In this document: positions 1 to 8,112 of the stretch, piece by piece
Layout: every line of letters begins with the position of its first letter
Position numbering within the stretch: the first letter of the stretch is position 1
NCBI GenBank assembly: GCA_046049675.1
Contig: JBJORA010000097.1
Coordinates: forward strand, 53,875-117,874
Reading direction: 5' to 3'
DNA length: 64,000 bases
From: CAIXQW01 sp046049675
GTDB lineage: Bacteria > Bacteroidota > Bacteroidia > Chitinophagales > Chitinophagaceae
Position numbers and translations under genes: made by a program
The notes under the pieces: model-generated
Told to the model about the DNA's origin: nothing
Seen by the model: only the letters and a program-made list of their open reading frames with translations
The model's database searches: none

Positions 1-352
1 CGAAATCAAGTTAAAAAGCACTTTTACTTTTACGCAAACACATAGTGGCAATTTAGCTTTTACCATTTACTTGCTAGAAGATGAGGTAGAAGCTACTCAA
101 GATTCCTTTACAACTACCACAGTGGAAATAGAAGGTTATATTCACGAAGAAGTATTGCGCAAGAGTATTACTCAGCCAATTTCTGGCACGGCATTACCAG
201 TTGCACCATACAATGCAGGTCAAGTTTATGCACGTAGTGTTGCATTTCCTATTCCAAGCAATGTGCTTAATAAAAAGCATATGCGCATCTCGCTTGCTGT
301 ACACGGCGTTAATAAAGGAGAGGTACTGCATGCAGCAACCATAAAGTTGTAA
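1..352 (+). CDS. Omp28-related outer membrane protein, C-terminal part
   Basis: The reading frame is open from base 2 and enters from upstream, so only the last 116 or so residues are seen; the TTG at 71 is not a real start. The visible part has a beta-sandwich look and matches the C-terminal pattern of Omp28-type Bacteroidota proteins: a YLLEDEV strand, then GYIHEEVLRKSIT (the Y-x-H-x-x-VLR signature), a G-T-A-L-P stretch, and a terminal strand about conversion of amino acids to a final VLHAATIKL. Omp28 family members are surface-exposed lipoprotein-like or outer membrane proteins of unclear role. The call rests on the HEEVLR motif and overall pattern. Confidence 0.6.
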   Translation, partial: EIKLKSTFTFTQTHSGNLAFTIYLLEDEVEATQDSFTTTTVEIEGYIHEEVLRKSITQPISGTALPVAPYNAGQVYARSVAFPIPSNVLNKKHMRISLAVHGVNKGEVLHAATIKL

Positions 353-355
353 CCT

Positions 356-1021
356 TTAGCTTGATCGCTTAGTTGCTAAAAATTGCTTTAGCATCATTAA
401 TGCGCTAATTAAAAATATTGCACCGATAGCAATATTTATCCATGCTTGGTGTTGAGCAATAGACCCACTAAACTGTCGACCACCTGCTATAAAAATTGCA
501 AGTGCAATCAAAGTGCCGCTGCCAATACCTAGAATGTACTTTAAGCGCGATCGAAAATTTGCTTGCAACAAATTTCGCTGCTGCAGCATAAGCGACCACG
601 AAATCCAATACGGAAATTGCATCGGATTAATTGCGCTCAACAGTAGGCCTAATAAAAAAGGTTGCTGCACAAGGTAATCTTTAGGAGCAGCAACTTGATT
701 ATGCATAGCATAGGCTTGCTTAAAGTAGCTCAAGGCAAAAAACACAAGTATAGCAATGGCTGCAATAGGTAAGTACTTTTTTATAAATAGATTTTTGCCA
801 ATCAAATTGCCTGCCACTGCACACAGATAAGCATAAAGCATTTCAACAATTACAACCGCAATAGCAAATGCAATAGCAGAAGCAAGACCTTGCTTAGCAC
901 TGATTTGCGCAGCTGTAACATTGAGTGTCCCTAAAGGCAAAGCGCCCATTAAAGAAATTACAGCTCCAAGTACCGCAATACTGCTGATGTTTTTTAGAAG
1001 TCTTTGTTCAAAATGCGTCAT
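356..1021 (-). CDS. LysE/RhtB-type amino-acid exporter family membrane protein
   Basis: A 221-residue integral membrane protein with about six hydrophobic segments. The first segment ends in PLGTLNVTAAQISAKQG, the position and form of the P-G-P/N-x-x motif that starts LysE-family translocators; the known family exports amino acids or related small solutes across the inner membrane. Its ATG shares one base with the stop of the upstream ATP-grasp gene (TAATG), so the two are translationally coupled, and it is the last gene of a leftward run dinB-like / NRDE / ATP-grasp / LysE. The substrate cannot be told from sequence; the adjacent amino-acid-ligase-like ATP-grasp gene suggests a peptide or amino acid derivative. 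Confidence 0.65.
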   Translation of the reverse strand: MTHFEQRLLKNISSIAVLGAVISLMGALPLGTLNVTAAQISAKQGLASAIAFAIAVVIVEMLYAYLCAVAGNLIGKNLFIKKYLPIAAIAILVFFALSYFKQAYAMHNQVAAPKDYLVQQPFLLGLLLSAINPMQFPYWISWSLMLQQRNLLQANFRSRLKYILGIGSGTLIALAIFIAGGRQFSGSIAQHQAWINIAIGAIFLISALMMLKQFLATKRSS

Positions 1022-2052
1022 TAGGCACTTCTAAATTTTTTGGCGCTTGCAAACATGGCACGGCCTTGCGCAAATGTACCATATTTATGTCCACGCTTTT
1101 TGTTAGCAGCGCTTACCTCGTACAACAGTTGCCAATGCTTAATGATGATACGCCACACTTGCCACAAACTATGTGTAGGGTCGTAAAGATGTGTGGGTTC
1201 GCTGCCGGCGCCGTTTACTTCTACAACCTCTAGTTCGCCTCCTTGCAAAGCATCGTCAATGCTTTTACACATCACATCTAATCTGCCAAAATAAAATTCA
1301 GGAATTTGCATCGCAATGTTGTGAATGCTATCCTGCAACGCTTGTGTACATGCTTGCGTAATATTTACAAATTTGCTGCCTAGTGCATGGTTGCCTATGC
1401 TGCTTAGCATAACTTGTTCTCCATCAGCTGGAATTTGCTGCAAAGCTTCGCCGAATTTTTGCTCGAGTTGTTCTATTTGCATTCGAGCTCTTGTATCAGA
1501 AAGAACTATTTGCAGCAATGTGCGTTTACCGTCTCCGACAGCTAATAGCGGTTCTTTTTTTACAATGCCAGTGATGCTATACTTATTTGTGTGCGGATGT
1601 CGTACATAAAAAATACCAAGCTCGCATTGATGCTTGCAGGGTTCTTGAATCATGTACTTGCATTTAGCCTCGTCCAATGCTTTTTGCAAATGTGGCCACG
1701 CTGTAACCAACACTACACCTGCGCCTTTTGATCCAATATCTGGCTTTGCATAAAACGGAAATTGCCACGCTGTATGTCGCAATTCTGTTTGTACTGCTAA
1801 GAAGTTTTTAGTATCAAGTAATATAGTACGTGGACAAGCATAGCCCTTCATGGATTCGTAGATCTTGTATTTACTCTCCATATCCCAACCACCATGCTCG
1901 ATGTGAGGATTGGCTGCAAAGAAAAAGAAGCAGCTGCGTGCCTTAGCGCAAAGCCATAGCCAATAGGGAAAAATGGGTAAGTATACCAGCCAACTTGGCC
2001 AATACTCCCAATGCGAAAAACGCCACCACAATTTGATTTTTAACTTAGTCAA
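1021..2052 (-). CDS. ATP-grasp domain protein with Trp-rich hydrophobic N terminus
   Basis: A 343-residue protein. Residues 1 to about 45 are rich in Trp, Phe and Tyr and look like a membrane-associated segment. The rest resembles an ATP-grasp ligase: YAKPDIGSKGAGV near residue 100 (ATP-binding Lys and Gly-rich loop), YMIQEPC (hinge-like I-Q-E) and a C-terminal FGRLDVMCKS ... LEVVEVNGAGSEPTHLYDP with the acidic/Asn metal-binding residues (E-V-N). ATP-grasp enzymes join a carboxylate to an amine, using an acyl phosphate. It overlaps the NRDE gene by 8 bases and abuts the LysE-type transporter, so enzyme and exporter are probably co-translated. The substrate is unknown. Confidence 0.65.
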   Translation of the reverse strand: MTKLKIKLWWRFSHWEYWPSWLVYLPIFPYWLWLCAKARSCFFFFAANPHIEHGGWDMESKYKIYESMKGYACPRTILLDTKNFLAVQTELRHTAWQFPFYAKPDIGSKGAGVVLVTAWPHLQKALDEAKCKYMIQEPCKHQCELGIFYVRHPHTNKYSITGIVKKEPLLAVGDGKRTLLQIVLSDTRARMQIEQLEQKFGEALQQIPADGEQVMLSSIGNHALGSKFVNITQACTQALQDSIHNIAMQIPEFYFGRLDVMCKSIDDALQGGELEVVEVNGAGSEPTHLYDPTHSLWQVWRIIIKHWQLLYEVSAANKKRGHKYGTFAQGRAMFASAKKFRSA

Positions 2053-2728
2053 GTTTGAGGGTACTACTTTGCTTGTTAACGTGATCGATGTAAATTAATG
2101 TTTTTTCTTCATGATCAACACTTATACAAGTAGTACTTACTGTATGTACTAGAGGTCTTTGCATTAGGACTGCAACTTCTGCGTCATTTTCCTGTTGTGT
2201 TTGATGGAAAGTGAGGATATTATCCACTGCGTTTTCCGATTTCAAGAAGGAATTGAACCAATCAATACGCTTGGCATGCATAGTAGCATCGTATAAGGTA
2301 CAACTACTCCAGATTTGAGCTTGGTCTATGGGCAAAGTAGCGATATGCTTTGCACTGCCGTCCCAACGTAATTGCAAAAGTGTGTTGTTGTGTATTACGA
2401 TTACAGTAAATGGCTCCACACCACTAAGCTCAATAGCTTTAATGGCTTCCAATACATCTGGTTGTGCTAATAGATCTAGTACTACCGTGCCACGACTTCT
2501 TGCATAAGAGCCTGCCACAATATGCGGTACAAATGCACCATTAAGCAAACATACTGCTGTGCCATCTTTGCCTAAGCCTACCCAAGTGCCTTTAGCATCA
2601 GCATCTATTGGGCATAAAATATCATCTTGTACTTGAGGCTGATATGCTTGAGCGCGCGTTAGTTTTTCGTCTCTGTTATGCGTAAGCACATATCCCTGAG
2701 CTTTGGGTATGTAAGTAACTGTACACAT
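2045..2728 (-). CDS. NRDE (TANGO2-like) family protein
   Basis: A 227-residue protein starting MCTVTYIPKAQGYVLTHNRDE. The Cys at position 2 followed by the NRDE tetrad is the defining signature of this family, which has an Ntn-hydrolase-like fold and includes eukaryotic TANGO2. The exact reaction is not established. A GTWVGLGKDG stretch near residue 47 and a following NGAF are also typical. The start codon shares one base with the stop of the DinB-like gene upstream, and its own end overlaps the ATP-grasp start by 8 bases, so it sits inside a coupled operon. Confidence 0.8.
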   Translation of the reverse strand: MCTVTYIPKAQGYVLTHNRDEKLTRAQAYQPQVQDDILCPIDADAKGTWVGLGKDGTAVCLLNGAFVPHIVAGSYARSRGTVVLDLLAQPDVLEAIKAIELSGVEPFTVIVIHNNTLLQLRWDGSAKHIATLPIDQAQIWSSCTLYDATMHAKRIDWFNSFLKSENAVDNILTFHQTQQENDAEVAVLMQRPLVHTVSTTCISVDHEEKTLIYIDHVNKQSSTLKLD

Positions 2729-3234
2729 TAACCAAAACTCTTACGATAGGCTACCGTGCTATCTGCAACGCCAAAATTTTCATTCACTAAATAACTTGGC
2801 TGCAATGCAGAGATGCCAATACGAATCAGCGCCATATGATGCACAGTGTGTTCTAGATTGTACAAGAGCTCACGATAGTAGTTGGTTTCGATATCTAAGA
2901 ACTTGCCATCATTAGCAGGTGTTTGTAAAATCATTTTACGATCAGCACCTTCGATGTCGTGCAGTAGGTTTAGCAATGCGCCCTGTGCAGCACCGATATT
3001 AGTTTGTAAGTTTAAATTGCGTTCGCGCTTTTCGTAATTGATAACACCTAGTTCGTAGTTATTAATGACGCAGTAATACATTTCAATAATGTGACGCACG
3101 TGCTCGCCAATTGTAGCATTACTCAATACATTAATAGGTTGCACAAATTGACTTTCACTCAAATCGCTTAGCGCGGTACTCAGTAGCAAAAGGTGTTTGC
3201 TGATATTATCGTATAATTGTTGTGCTTGACTCAA
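2728..3234 (-). CDS. DinB-like four-helix-bundle protein
   Basis: A 168-residue protein with the helical pattern of the DinB/YfiT-like superfamily. Candidate metal-binding histidines are in the N-terminal IGEHVRHIIEMYY helix and in LEHTVHHMALIRIG near residue 132. Family members are often metal-dependent thiol-related transferases or hydrolases, but the role here is unknown. The start is a TTG 12 bases after the stop of the beta-barrel gene; an in-frame stop lies just upstream and no ATG or GTG is available, and AAGG sits shortly before it. The gene continues into the NRDE gene with a one-base stop/start overlap. Confidence 0.7.
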   Translation of the reverse strand: MSQAQQLYDNISKHLLLLSTALSDLSESQFVQPINVLSNATIGEHVRHIIEMYYCVINNYELGVINYEKRERNLNLQTNIGAAQGALLNLLHDIEGADRKMILQTPANDGKFLDIETNYYRELLYNLEHTVHHMALIRIGISALQPSYLVNENFGVADSTVAYRKSFG

Positions 3235-3246
3235 AACCTTGCTTAA

Positions 3247-3999
3247 CTAAAATGATCTTGTTACGCCAAGTGAAAGGCCCAAAGCTTTATTGCGAAAACG
3301 GCTATTACTGATGCCTCCTGGTGCTACTTGTGCTACCGTTGTCGTGGTATACTCTGTAAACAAGAAGCCTGCACCCAAGCGAGCACCCCACGTTTTATTA
3401 ACTTGGTAGCGTGCATATAGTTGACTGTTAAGTGTGCCTAAGTCGTTATCGCTTATGAGTAGTGCATTGAAAAATGTAGGCTTCGCATTGTAAATTGGAT
3501 CGATGTTATTGATTATATCCGCCTGTACTGCTTGCTTTTTACCACCCAAGCTAATGCCAATAGCATCAATATTAAAACCCGCACTCAACTTTTTAGAAAT
3601 GCGATAGCCAATATGAATTGGGATATTAATCGCATTTGCTTGTACACCGCTAAAAGTGAAAGAATCAATGTTCGCAGGAATTTGGTCTGCGAAGAACACG
3701 CCTGGGCCAGTTTTGCCACTTGTAAGCTTTGCTGGCGCTGTAATAAATAAGGCATTAGAACCAAATACGCTTGTAAGTCTAGCACCAGTTCCAACGATCA
3801 ACTTTTGATTTTTTAAGAAATACCAATCCTTGCTATACGATAAGCTTGGCGCTATCATACTGCCAAGTTGCAAGTCTAGCGCAGCATAAGTGCTGTTGGC
3901 TCTTTTCTTTTTAACCTGTGGCTTTTTCTCTTGGGCAAAAGTATCAGTACTACTTAGCATACTTAAACCTAGTATTCCTAAAACAATTATTTTTTTCAT
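3247..3999 (-). CDS. secreted beta-barrel-like protein (PorT/OMP type)
   Basis: A 250-residue protein with a signal peptide (MKKIIVLGILGLSMLSSTDTFAQ, cleavage expected after FAQ; the first 20 residues hold the hydrophobic core). The mature part alternates hydrophobic and polar residues in strands typical of small Bacteroidota outer-membrane barrels, and ends in a Phe (VTRSF), as outer-membrane barrels often do. It has the same layout as the 254-residue protein at 21470, suggesting distant paralogy. No enzymatic motif is visible. It lies downstream of yceI in the same direction. Confidence 0.6.
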   Translation of the reverse strand: MKKIIVLGILGLSMLSSTDTFAQEKKPQVKKKRANSTYAALDLQLGSMIAPSLSYSKDWYFLKNQKLIVGTGARLTSVFGSNALFITAPAKLTSGKTGPGVFFADQIPANIDSFTFSGVQANAINIPIHIGYRISKKLSAGFNIDAIGISLGGKKQAVQADIINNIDPIYNAKPTFFNALLISDNDLGTLNSQLYARYQVNKTWGARLGAGFLFTEYTTTTVAQVAPGGISNSRFRNKALGLSLGVTRSF

Positions 4000-4022
4000 T
4001 TTATGCTTTACTTTTTTTCTTT

Positions 4023-4568
4023 TTACTTTACTTGTACTGCCAGCTTTACTTTAACCATGTCGCTAAGGGTTGTGCTGCTTCCACCAACATTAAATTTGCG
4101 ACGATTGATATTAAATTCACCATTTAGCAAATAGCCACCACCTGTAGCTGCCTTAGCTGTAAAGTCAAAACTCAAATTATAGCTCTTGTCACGAATAGTT
4201 ATAACGCCTGCGAAATTGTACTTGTCCCCACCTAAGCTAGTAATCTTTGTGCTTTTTAAGCGAATGGTCTTAAACTTGGCTACACCAAAGTATTCGTCTT
4301 TGCGTAAATGTTCGTCGCGCATGTTATTGCCTGTATTGATTGTAGAAGCATCTACAGTAACATCAAATGAGCTAGCGGCTAAATTTTTGGGGTCAAACTT
4401 GGCTGTACCTGCTAGGCCTTTGAATGAGCCGTCTACACCAATGCCTAAGTTTTTGATTACAAAGCTTACTTTGCTAGAAGCTGGCACTAATACCTGCGCG
4501 ACTGCCGGTATGCCTAAACAAACTGTTAGGACACAGATGTTTATTAATTTATTTATTGATCCTTTCAT
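4023..4568 (-). CDS. YceI family periplasmic lipid-binding-like protein
   Basis: A 181-residue protein with signal peptide (ends GIPAVAQ) followed by a lipocalin-like YceI domain. It has KVSFVIKNLGIGVDGSFKG near the N terminus, FDVTVDASTINTGNNMRDEH and LRKDEYFGVAKFKTIRLKS in the middle, and the GEFNINRRKFNVGG stretch at the C terminus, all characteristic of YceI. Known members bind amphiphilic or isoprenoid molecules in the periplasm. A -7-like box (CAACTTTG) ends 6 bases before the ATG, so it probably has its own promoter although it follows the crp-like gene by only 37 bases. Confidence 0.85.
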   Translation of the reverse strand: MKGSINKLINICVLTVCLGIPAVAQVLVPASSKVSFVIKNLGIGVDGSFKGLAGTAKFDPKNLAASSFDVTVDASTINTGNNMRDEHLRKDEYFGVAKFKTIRLKSTKITSLGGDKYNFAGVITIRDKSYNLSFDFTAKAATGGGYLLNGEFNINRRKFNVGGSSTTLSDMVKVKLAVQVK

Positions 4569-4605
4569 TGGTTACAAAGTTGGAGCATTTAATTTAGTGA
4601 GATTG

Positions 4606-5301
4606 TCAGCTAAGCGACATTGCAAGCTGTTGTAACAAATTTTTATTAATAAGTGTGATGCTGTTGCGGTCGTGTTTAATAAGGCCAAACTTAGCAAAAC
4701 CATTAATCATGCTGGTAACTGTTTGCCTACTGCTGCCAATTAGCGATGCAATATCTTCGTGCGTTAATACATTTTCTACTGTTGTACCCTGCTCTGCATG
4801 GCCAAAATTATCAAGTAAAAACTGGGCTAAACGTGCCTTTACATCTTTACTTAGTAAAGTACCAATGCGGGTTTCAAATAGCTTACTCTTTTGCCCAATC
4901 GTTTTTGAATAGCGCAAGGCAAGTTGCGGGCGTCGGTCTAACAGCTGTTCAAAATCGTTGATCGTAAATGCGCATAGGCTCGCAGGGCCTTTATAGGCTC
5001 GCGCAAATTCACCCACATCATTGCCCACCTCTAAAGTATATTGCCCAAAGATTTCGCCCGGGCCTAGTACCTCCTTAATGATCTCTTTGCCACTTTCTTC
5101 GATAAAGCCAATTTTGATATAGCCACTCTTCAAAAAGTACAAGTGCTTACTCAGTTTTTGTTCAAAGTAGATATATTCGCCTTCGTCATACTCCTTAAAA
5201 TGGTGGGTAAAATGTATACTATTAAGATCTTCTGGCGTTAGTTCGCTAAAAAAACTATGATTTCGTATTAATAGAAACTTATCATCTGCAATGCGCTCCA
5301 T
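4606..5301 (-). CDS. Crp/Fnr-family transcriptional regulator
   Basis: A 231-residue regulator. An N-terminal cyclic-nucleotide-binding-like beta-roll (about residues 15-125, with EYDEGEYIYFEQ and GPGEIFGQYTLEVG) is followed by a long dimerisation helix and a C-terminal winged helix (about 160-225) whose recognition helix is SLIGSSRQTVTSMIN. The canonical Arg-Ser/Thr cAMP pocket is not evident, so the effector is unknown. It is transcribed divergently from the UbiA/type III PKS operon and may control it (inference from position only). The promoter -7 box TATCTTTG at 5309-5316 lies 7 bases from the ATG. Confidence 0.85.
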   Translation of the reverse strand: MERIADDKFLLIRNHSFFSELTPEDLNSIHFTHHFKEYDEGEYIYFEQKLSKHLYFLKSGYIKIGFIEESGKEIIKEVLGPGEIFGQYTLEVGNDVGEFARAYKGPASLCAFTINDFEQLLDRRPQLALRYSKTIGQKSKLFETRIGTLLSKDVKARLAQFLLDNFGHAEQGTTVENVLTHEDIASLIGSSRQTVTSMINGFAKFGLIKHDRNSITLINKNLLQQLAMSLS

Positions 5302-5308
5302 ACCTCAA

Positions 5309-5316
5309 CAAAGATA
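5309..5316 (-). promoter_or_regulatory. -7 box TATCTTTG of crp-like gene
   Basis: Perfect match to TAnnTTTG on the minus strand, 7 bases before the ATG at 5301, which implies a leader of only a few bases. Confidence 0.6.
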
Positions 5317-5516
5317 CTGTGAACTTCCATTATACGCTACAAGCTATTTGCCCAAAAGGTCGGTATGAAATTTTATTATATATGTAGGCTTTCCCCTGAT
5401 TTGCTATTAATGGCTGCCAGTTGCATATCCCGTGAGGTTGATGGCTGACTATGGTCAAGATTACCCATGCGTTCTTGCTTACATTTGACTTTAGTTGCCT
5501 TAATATTGCTATGTAG

Positions 5517-6374
5517 ATGCTAGCACATCCATTACTACAGCACTTGCGCATCGCAGTGTCATTTTTTTTGTTGCCTACATTTTTGTTTGCACTAAGTCAA
5601 TGTGGTACTGTGCATTGGCAGTATGCTGCAGTGCTTTTCGTTGTGCTTCATCTTTTTGTGTACCCTAGCAGTCACCTTTATAATAACTACCACGATAATG
5701 ATACTGGCGCTGTAAGCGGATTGGAATCACCCATAGCAAAATCGCAAGCTATGCTGCATTTAAGCATCGTTTTAGATGTACTGGCGCTACTAATCATTTT
5801 CTTTATCAGCAAGCTAGCAGCAGTACTGTTACTAGCTTATATCCTTGGCAGTAGGGCGTATAGCAATAGAAAAATTCGCATTAAAAAGTACCCGATTGCT
5901 AGTTATGTTTTTGTAAGTGGAGCCCAAGGTCTGGTCATCTACTTTATTACCTTGTTCTGTTGTTCCACCGCGTTCAATCTTGTAGAGCATCTTGCACCAG
6001 CTTTTATTGCAAGCTTGTACATCGGTAGTTCTTATCCTATAACCCAAATCTACCAACACGAGTCCGATCAAAACGATGGCATTCGCACACTGAGTAGCCT
6101 GCTTGGTATTATAGGTACATTTAAGTTCTCAATTGTAATGTACACGCTTACCCATTGCTGTTTGCTAGCCTATTTGTACGCTACTTTGCAACATAGTCTA
6201 ATATTAGTTTATATTGTTGCAAATGCTGTGCCTACGTATTTTTTCTACTTGTGGTTTCGAGATGCGCGCAGTAATATTGCACTAGTGAACTATAAAAGCA
6301 CAATGAAAATGGCGGCAATCGCCTCAGTATGCGGTAACCTATGTTTTTTAATCTTTATATTGCTTAATGCATAA
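5517..6374 (+). CDS. UbiA-type membrane prenyltransferase
   Basis: A 285-residue polytopic membrane protein with about eight hydrophobic segments. The first Asp-rich loop is NNYHDNDTGAVSG, a variant of the UbiA NDxxDxxxD motif with N in the second position, and the second is ESDQNDGIRTL, matching the DxxxD/G-x-R/T-L loop. UbiA enzymes transfer a prenyl chain to an aromatic or similar acceptor at the membrane. It is the first gene of a four-gene operon; its stop is directly followed by the ATG of the type III polyketide synthase, whose aromatic product is the natural candidate acceptor (inference). The altered first motif leaves some doubt about the donor or reaction. Confidence 0.75.
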   Translation: MLAHPLLQHLRIAVSFFLLPTFLFALSQCGTVHWQYAAVLFVVLHLFVYPSSHLYNNYHDNDTGAVSGLESPIAKSQAMLHLSIVLDVLALLIIFFISKLAAVLLLAYILGSRAYSNRKIRIKKYPIASYVFVSGAQGLVIYFITLFCCSTAFNLVEHLAPAFIASLYIGSSYPITQIYQHESDQNDGIRTLSSLLGIIGTFKFSIVMYTLTHCCLLAYLYATLQHSLILVYIVANAVPTYFFYLWFRDARSNIALVNYKSTMKMAAIASVCGNLCFLIFILLNA

Positions 6375-7454
6375 ATGAGTGTACTTACTACCATCGGCAT
6401 AGCTGTACCTCCTTACAAACTTGGTATAATGGACATTTACCAAGCTGTAAAAGATGTGCATGCTACTACCGAGCAAGAAAAACGTGCACTTAGATTCATG
6501 TATAGCACTAGCGGTATTGCAACCAAATACGTATGCATACCCGAGTTGCATACCGATGGACCAAAAGTAATTCTTAGTACAAGTGGTACACCAGCAAGTG
6601 TAGAACAACGCCAAGCGATTTATGCCGTAGAAAGTTTAGCCTTAGCAAAAAAAGCAATTGCTAACTGCATTGCCGACGATGACCTTAGTACTGTTACACA
6701 TATCATTACAATCAGTTGTACAGGCCTTTCGGCGCCAGGCTTGGACGTGCAGCTGGTGCAAGATTTGCAATTAGCAAAAAATGTACAACGTAGCAGTATT
6801 AATTTTATGGGTTGCTATGCGGCTGTACATGGGTTAAAAACGGCACATCATATTGCCAATAGCACACCTCATGCAAAAGTTTTAGTGGTATGCGTAGAGC
6901 TTTGTTCTCTGCATTTTCAACGCGATACGCATATAGATAATACCACAAGCTGTATTGTATTTGGCGATGGTGCTGCTGCATTTATTGTAGAGAGCGACAA
7001 AGGACAAAAGGGTTTGTGCATCAAAGATTTTTACAGTGAACTAGCCTTAGATGGTTACGACGACATGGGTTGGCAGGTAACACATCGTGGGTACTTGATG
7101 ACACTTAGTCCAGAAATACCGGCCATCATTGAACGCAATGCGCCGCAGTTGTTTAGCAATGCCTTAGCGCACTATGGCATTAGCAGCGAAGGATTACAAT
7201 ACTGTGTGCATCCCGGTGGCAGAAAGGTTTTAGAGGCAACGCAAAAGTCATTGGGTATTAGCAAGCAACAATTAGATAGCAGCTACGAAGTGCTATTAAA
7301 CTTTGGCAATATGAGCAGCCCGACAGTAATGTTTGTATTGCAAAATTTACAACAACGCTTAATTGCCGCCAATAGCAATGGCGATAATATCGTAGGCGTT
7401 GCCTTTGGCCCTGGTATAACACTAGAAACTTTTTATGTTCAACTTCGCGCATAG
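6375..7454 (+). CDS. type III polyketide synthase (chalcone/stilbene synthase family)
   Basis: A 359-residue thiolase-fold enzyme with the full catalytic triad: Cys147 in INFMGCYAA, His279 in CVHPGG and Asn312 in FGNMSSPT. Other landmarks are ISCTGLSAPGLD near residue 114 and the FGDGAAAFIVE stretch. Type III synthases extend a starter acyl-CoA with malonyl-CoA and cyclise it into pyrones, resorcinols, resorcylic acids or similar. Starter and ring type cannot be read from sequence. It starts immediately after the UbiA stop and its last 20 bases overlap the methyltransferase, so all are co-expressed. Length is normal for bacterial members. Confidence 0.93.
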   Translation: MSVLTTIGIAVPPYKLGIMDIYQAVKDVHATTEQEKRALRFMYSTSGIATKYVCIPELHTDGPKVILSTSGTPASVEQRQAIYAVESLALAKKAIANCIADDDLSTVTHIITISCTGLSAPGLDVQLVQDLQLAKNVQRSSINFMGCYAAVHGLKTAHHIANSTPHAKVLVVCVELCSLHFQRDTHIDNTTSCIVFGDGAAAFIVESDKGQKGLCIKDFYSELALDGYDDMGWQVTHRGYLMTLSPEIPAIIERNAPQLFSNALAHYGISSEGLQYCVHPGGRKVLEATQKSLGISKQQLDSSYEVLLNFGNMSSPTVMFVLQNLQQRLIAANSNGDNIVGVAFGPGITLETFYVQLRA

Positions 7455-8112
7455 ATCATACACGCTAGAATTACTTGATCAGCCAAATATTAGCGCTGCG
7501 GATATTTACACGAATATGCACGAGTTAAATATTATCAATACTTGGCTCGGTGGACATGCTACTACGATAAAAGGTTTTACAAGCCTTTGTAAAAACCAAA
7601 CGCAACTTAGTGTTTGCGAAATTGGTTGCGGCGGCGGCGATAATATCAACGCGATTTACATGTACTGCAAAAAACACAATATCAATGCGACTTTTACTGG
7701 TATCGACTATAATGAGCATTGCATAGATTTTGCAAAAAAGAAATACAGCCACTTGCCCGCACAATGGATTTGCGCCGACGCTTTTGCTGCAGATACGCAA
7801 GCTTACGATATTGTATTCACATCGCTATTTTGTCACCACTTCAAAGAAAATGATGTGCAGCGATTAGCAGCATTAATGCAAAGCAAAAGCAGACTTGGAT
7901 ATTTTATCAACGATTTACAGCGCAATAGAATTGCCTATGCAAGCATAAAAATATTAACCTCACTTTTTAGCAAAAGCCACCTTGTAAAAAATGATGCACC
8001 ACTTAGCGTACAACGTGGATTTTTGCGCTCAGAACTGCAACATCTCTTTAGCGGTGCCAAAGTAATATGGTGTTGGGCCTTTAGATACTTAGTCGTTTTT
8101 AAGCAAGCATGA
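7435..8112 (+). CDS. class I SAM-dependent methyltransferase of the PKS operon
   Basis: A 225-residue protein with a Rossmann methyltransferase core: SVCEIGCGGGDN (motif I) near residue 59, FTGIDYNEHCIDFAKKK (motif II, acidic ribose-binding residue) and DIVFTSLFCHHF (motif IV). It overlaps the PKS by 20 bases and the FAD oxidoreductase by 4 (ATGA). The likely substrate is the polyketide or prenylated polyketide made by the preceding genes (inference). The sequence alone does not show O- versus C-methylation. Confidence 0.85.
   Translation: MFNFAHRSYTLELLDQPNISAADIYTNMHELNIINTWLGGHATTIKGFTSLCKNQTQLSVCEIGCGGGDNINAIYMYCKKHNINATFTGIDYNEHCIDFAKKKYSHLPAQWICADAFAADTQAYDIVFTSLFCHHFKENDVQRLAALMQSKSRLGYFINDLQRNRIAYASIKILTSLFSKSHLVKNDAPLSVQRGFLRSELQHLFSGAKVIWCWAFRYLVVFKQA

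Noticed and set aside
71..352. TTG at 71 as a true start of the first gene
   Set aside because: The frame is open back to base 2 and the protein needs its N-terminal part; it is a truncated gene.
4186..4635. 149-residue frame antisense to yceI
   Set aside because: Antisense shadow of yceI and the end of the regulator gene.
5330..5551. 73-residue minus-strand frame between the regulator and the UbiA gene
   Set aside because: No domain or promoter; most likely a chance frame in a promoter region.
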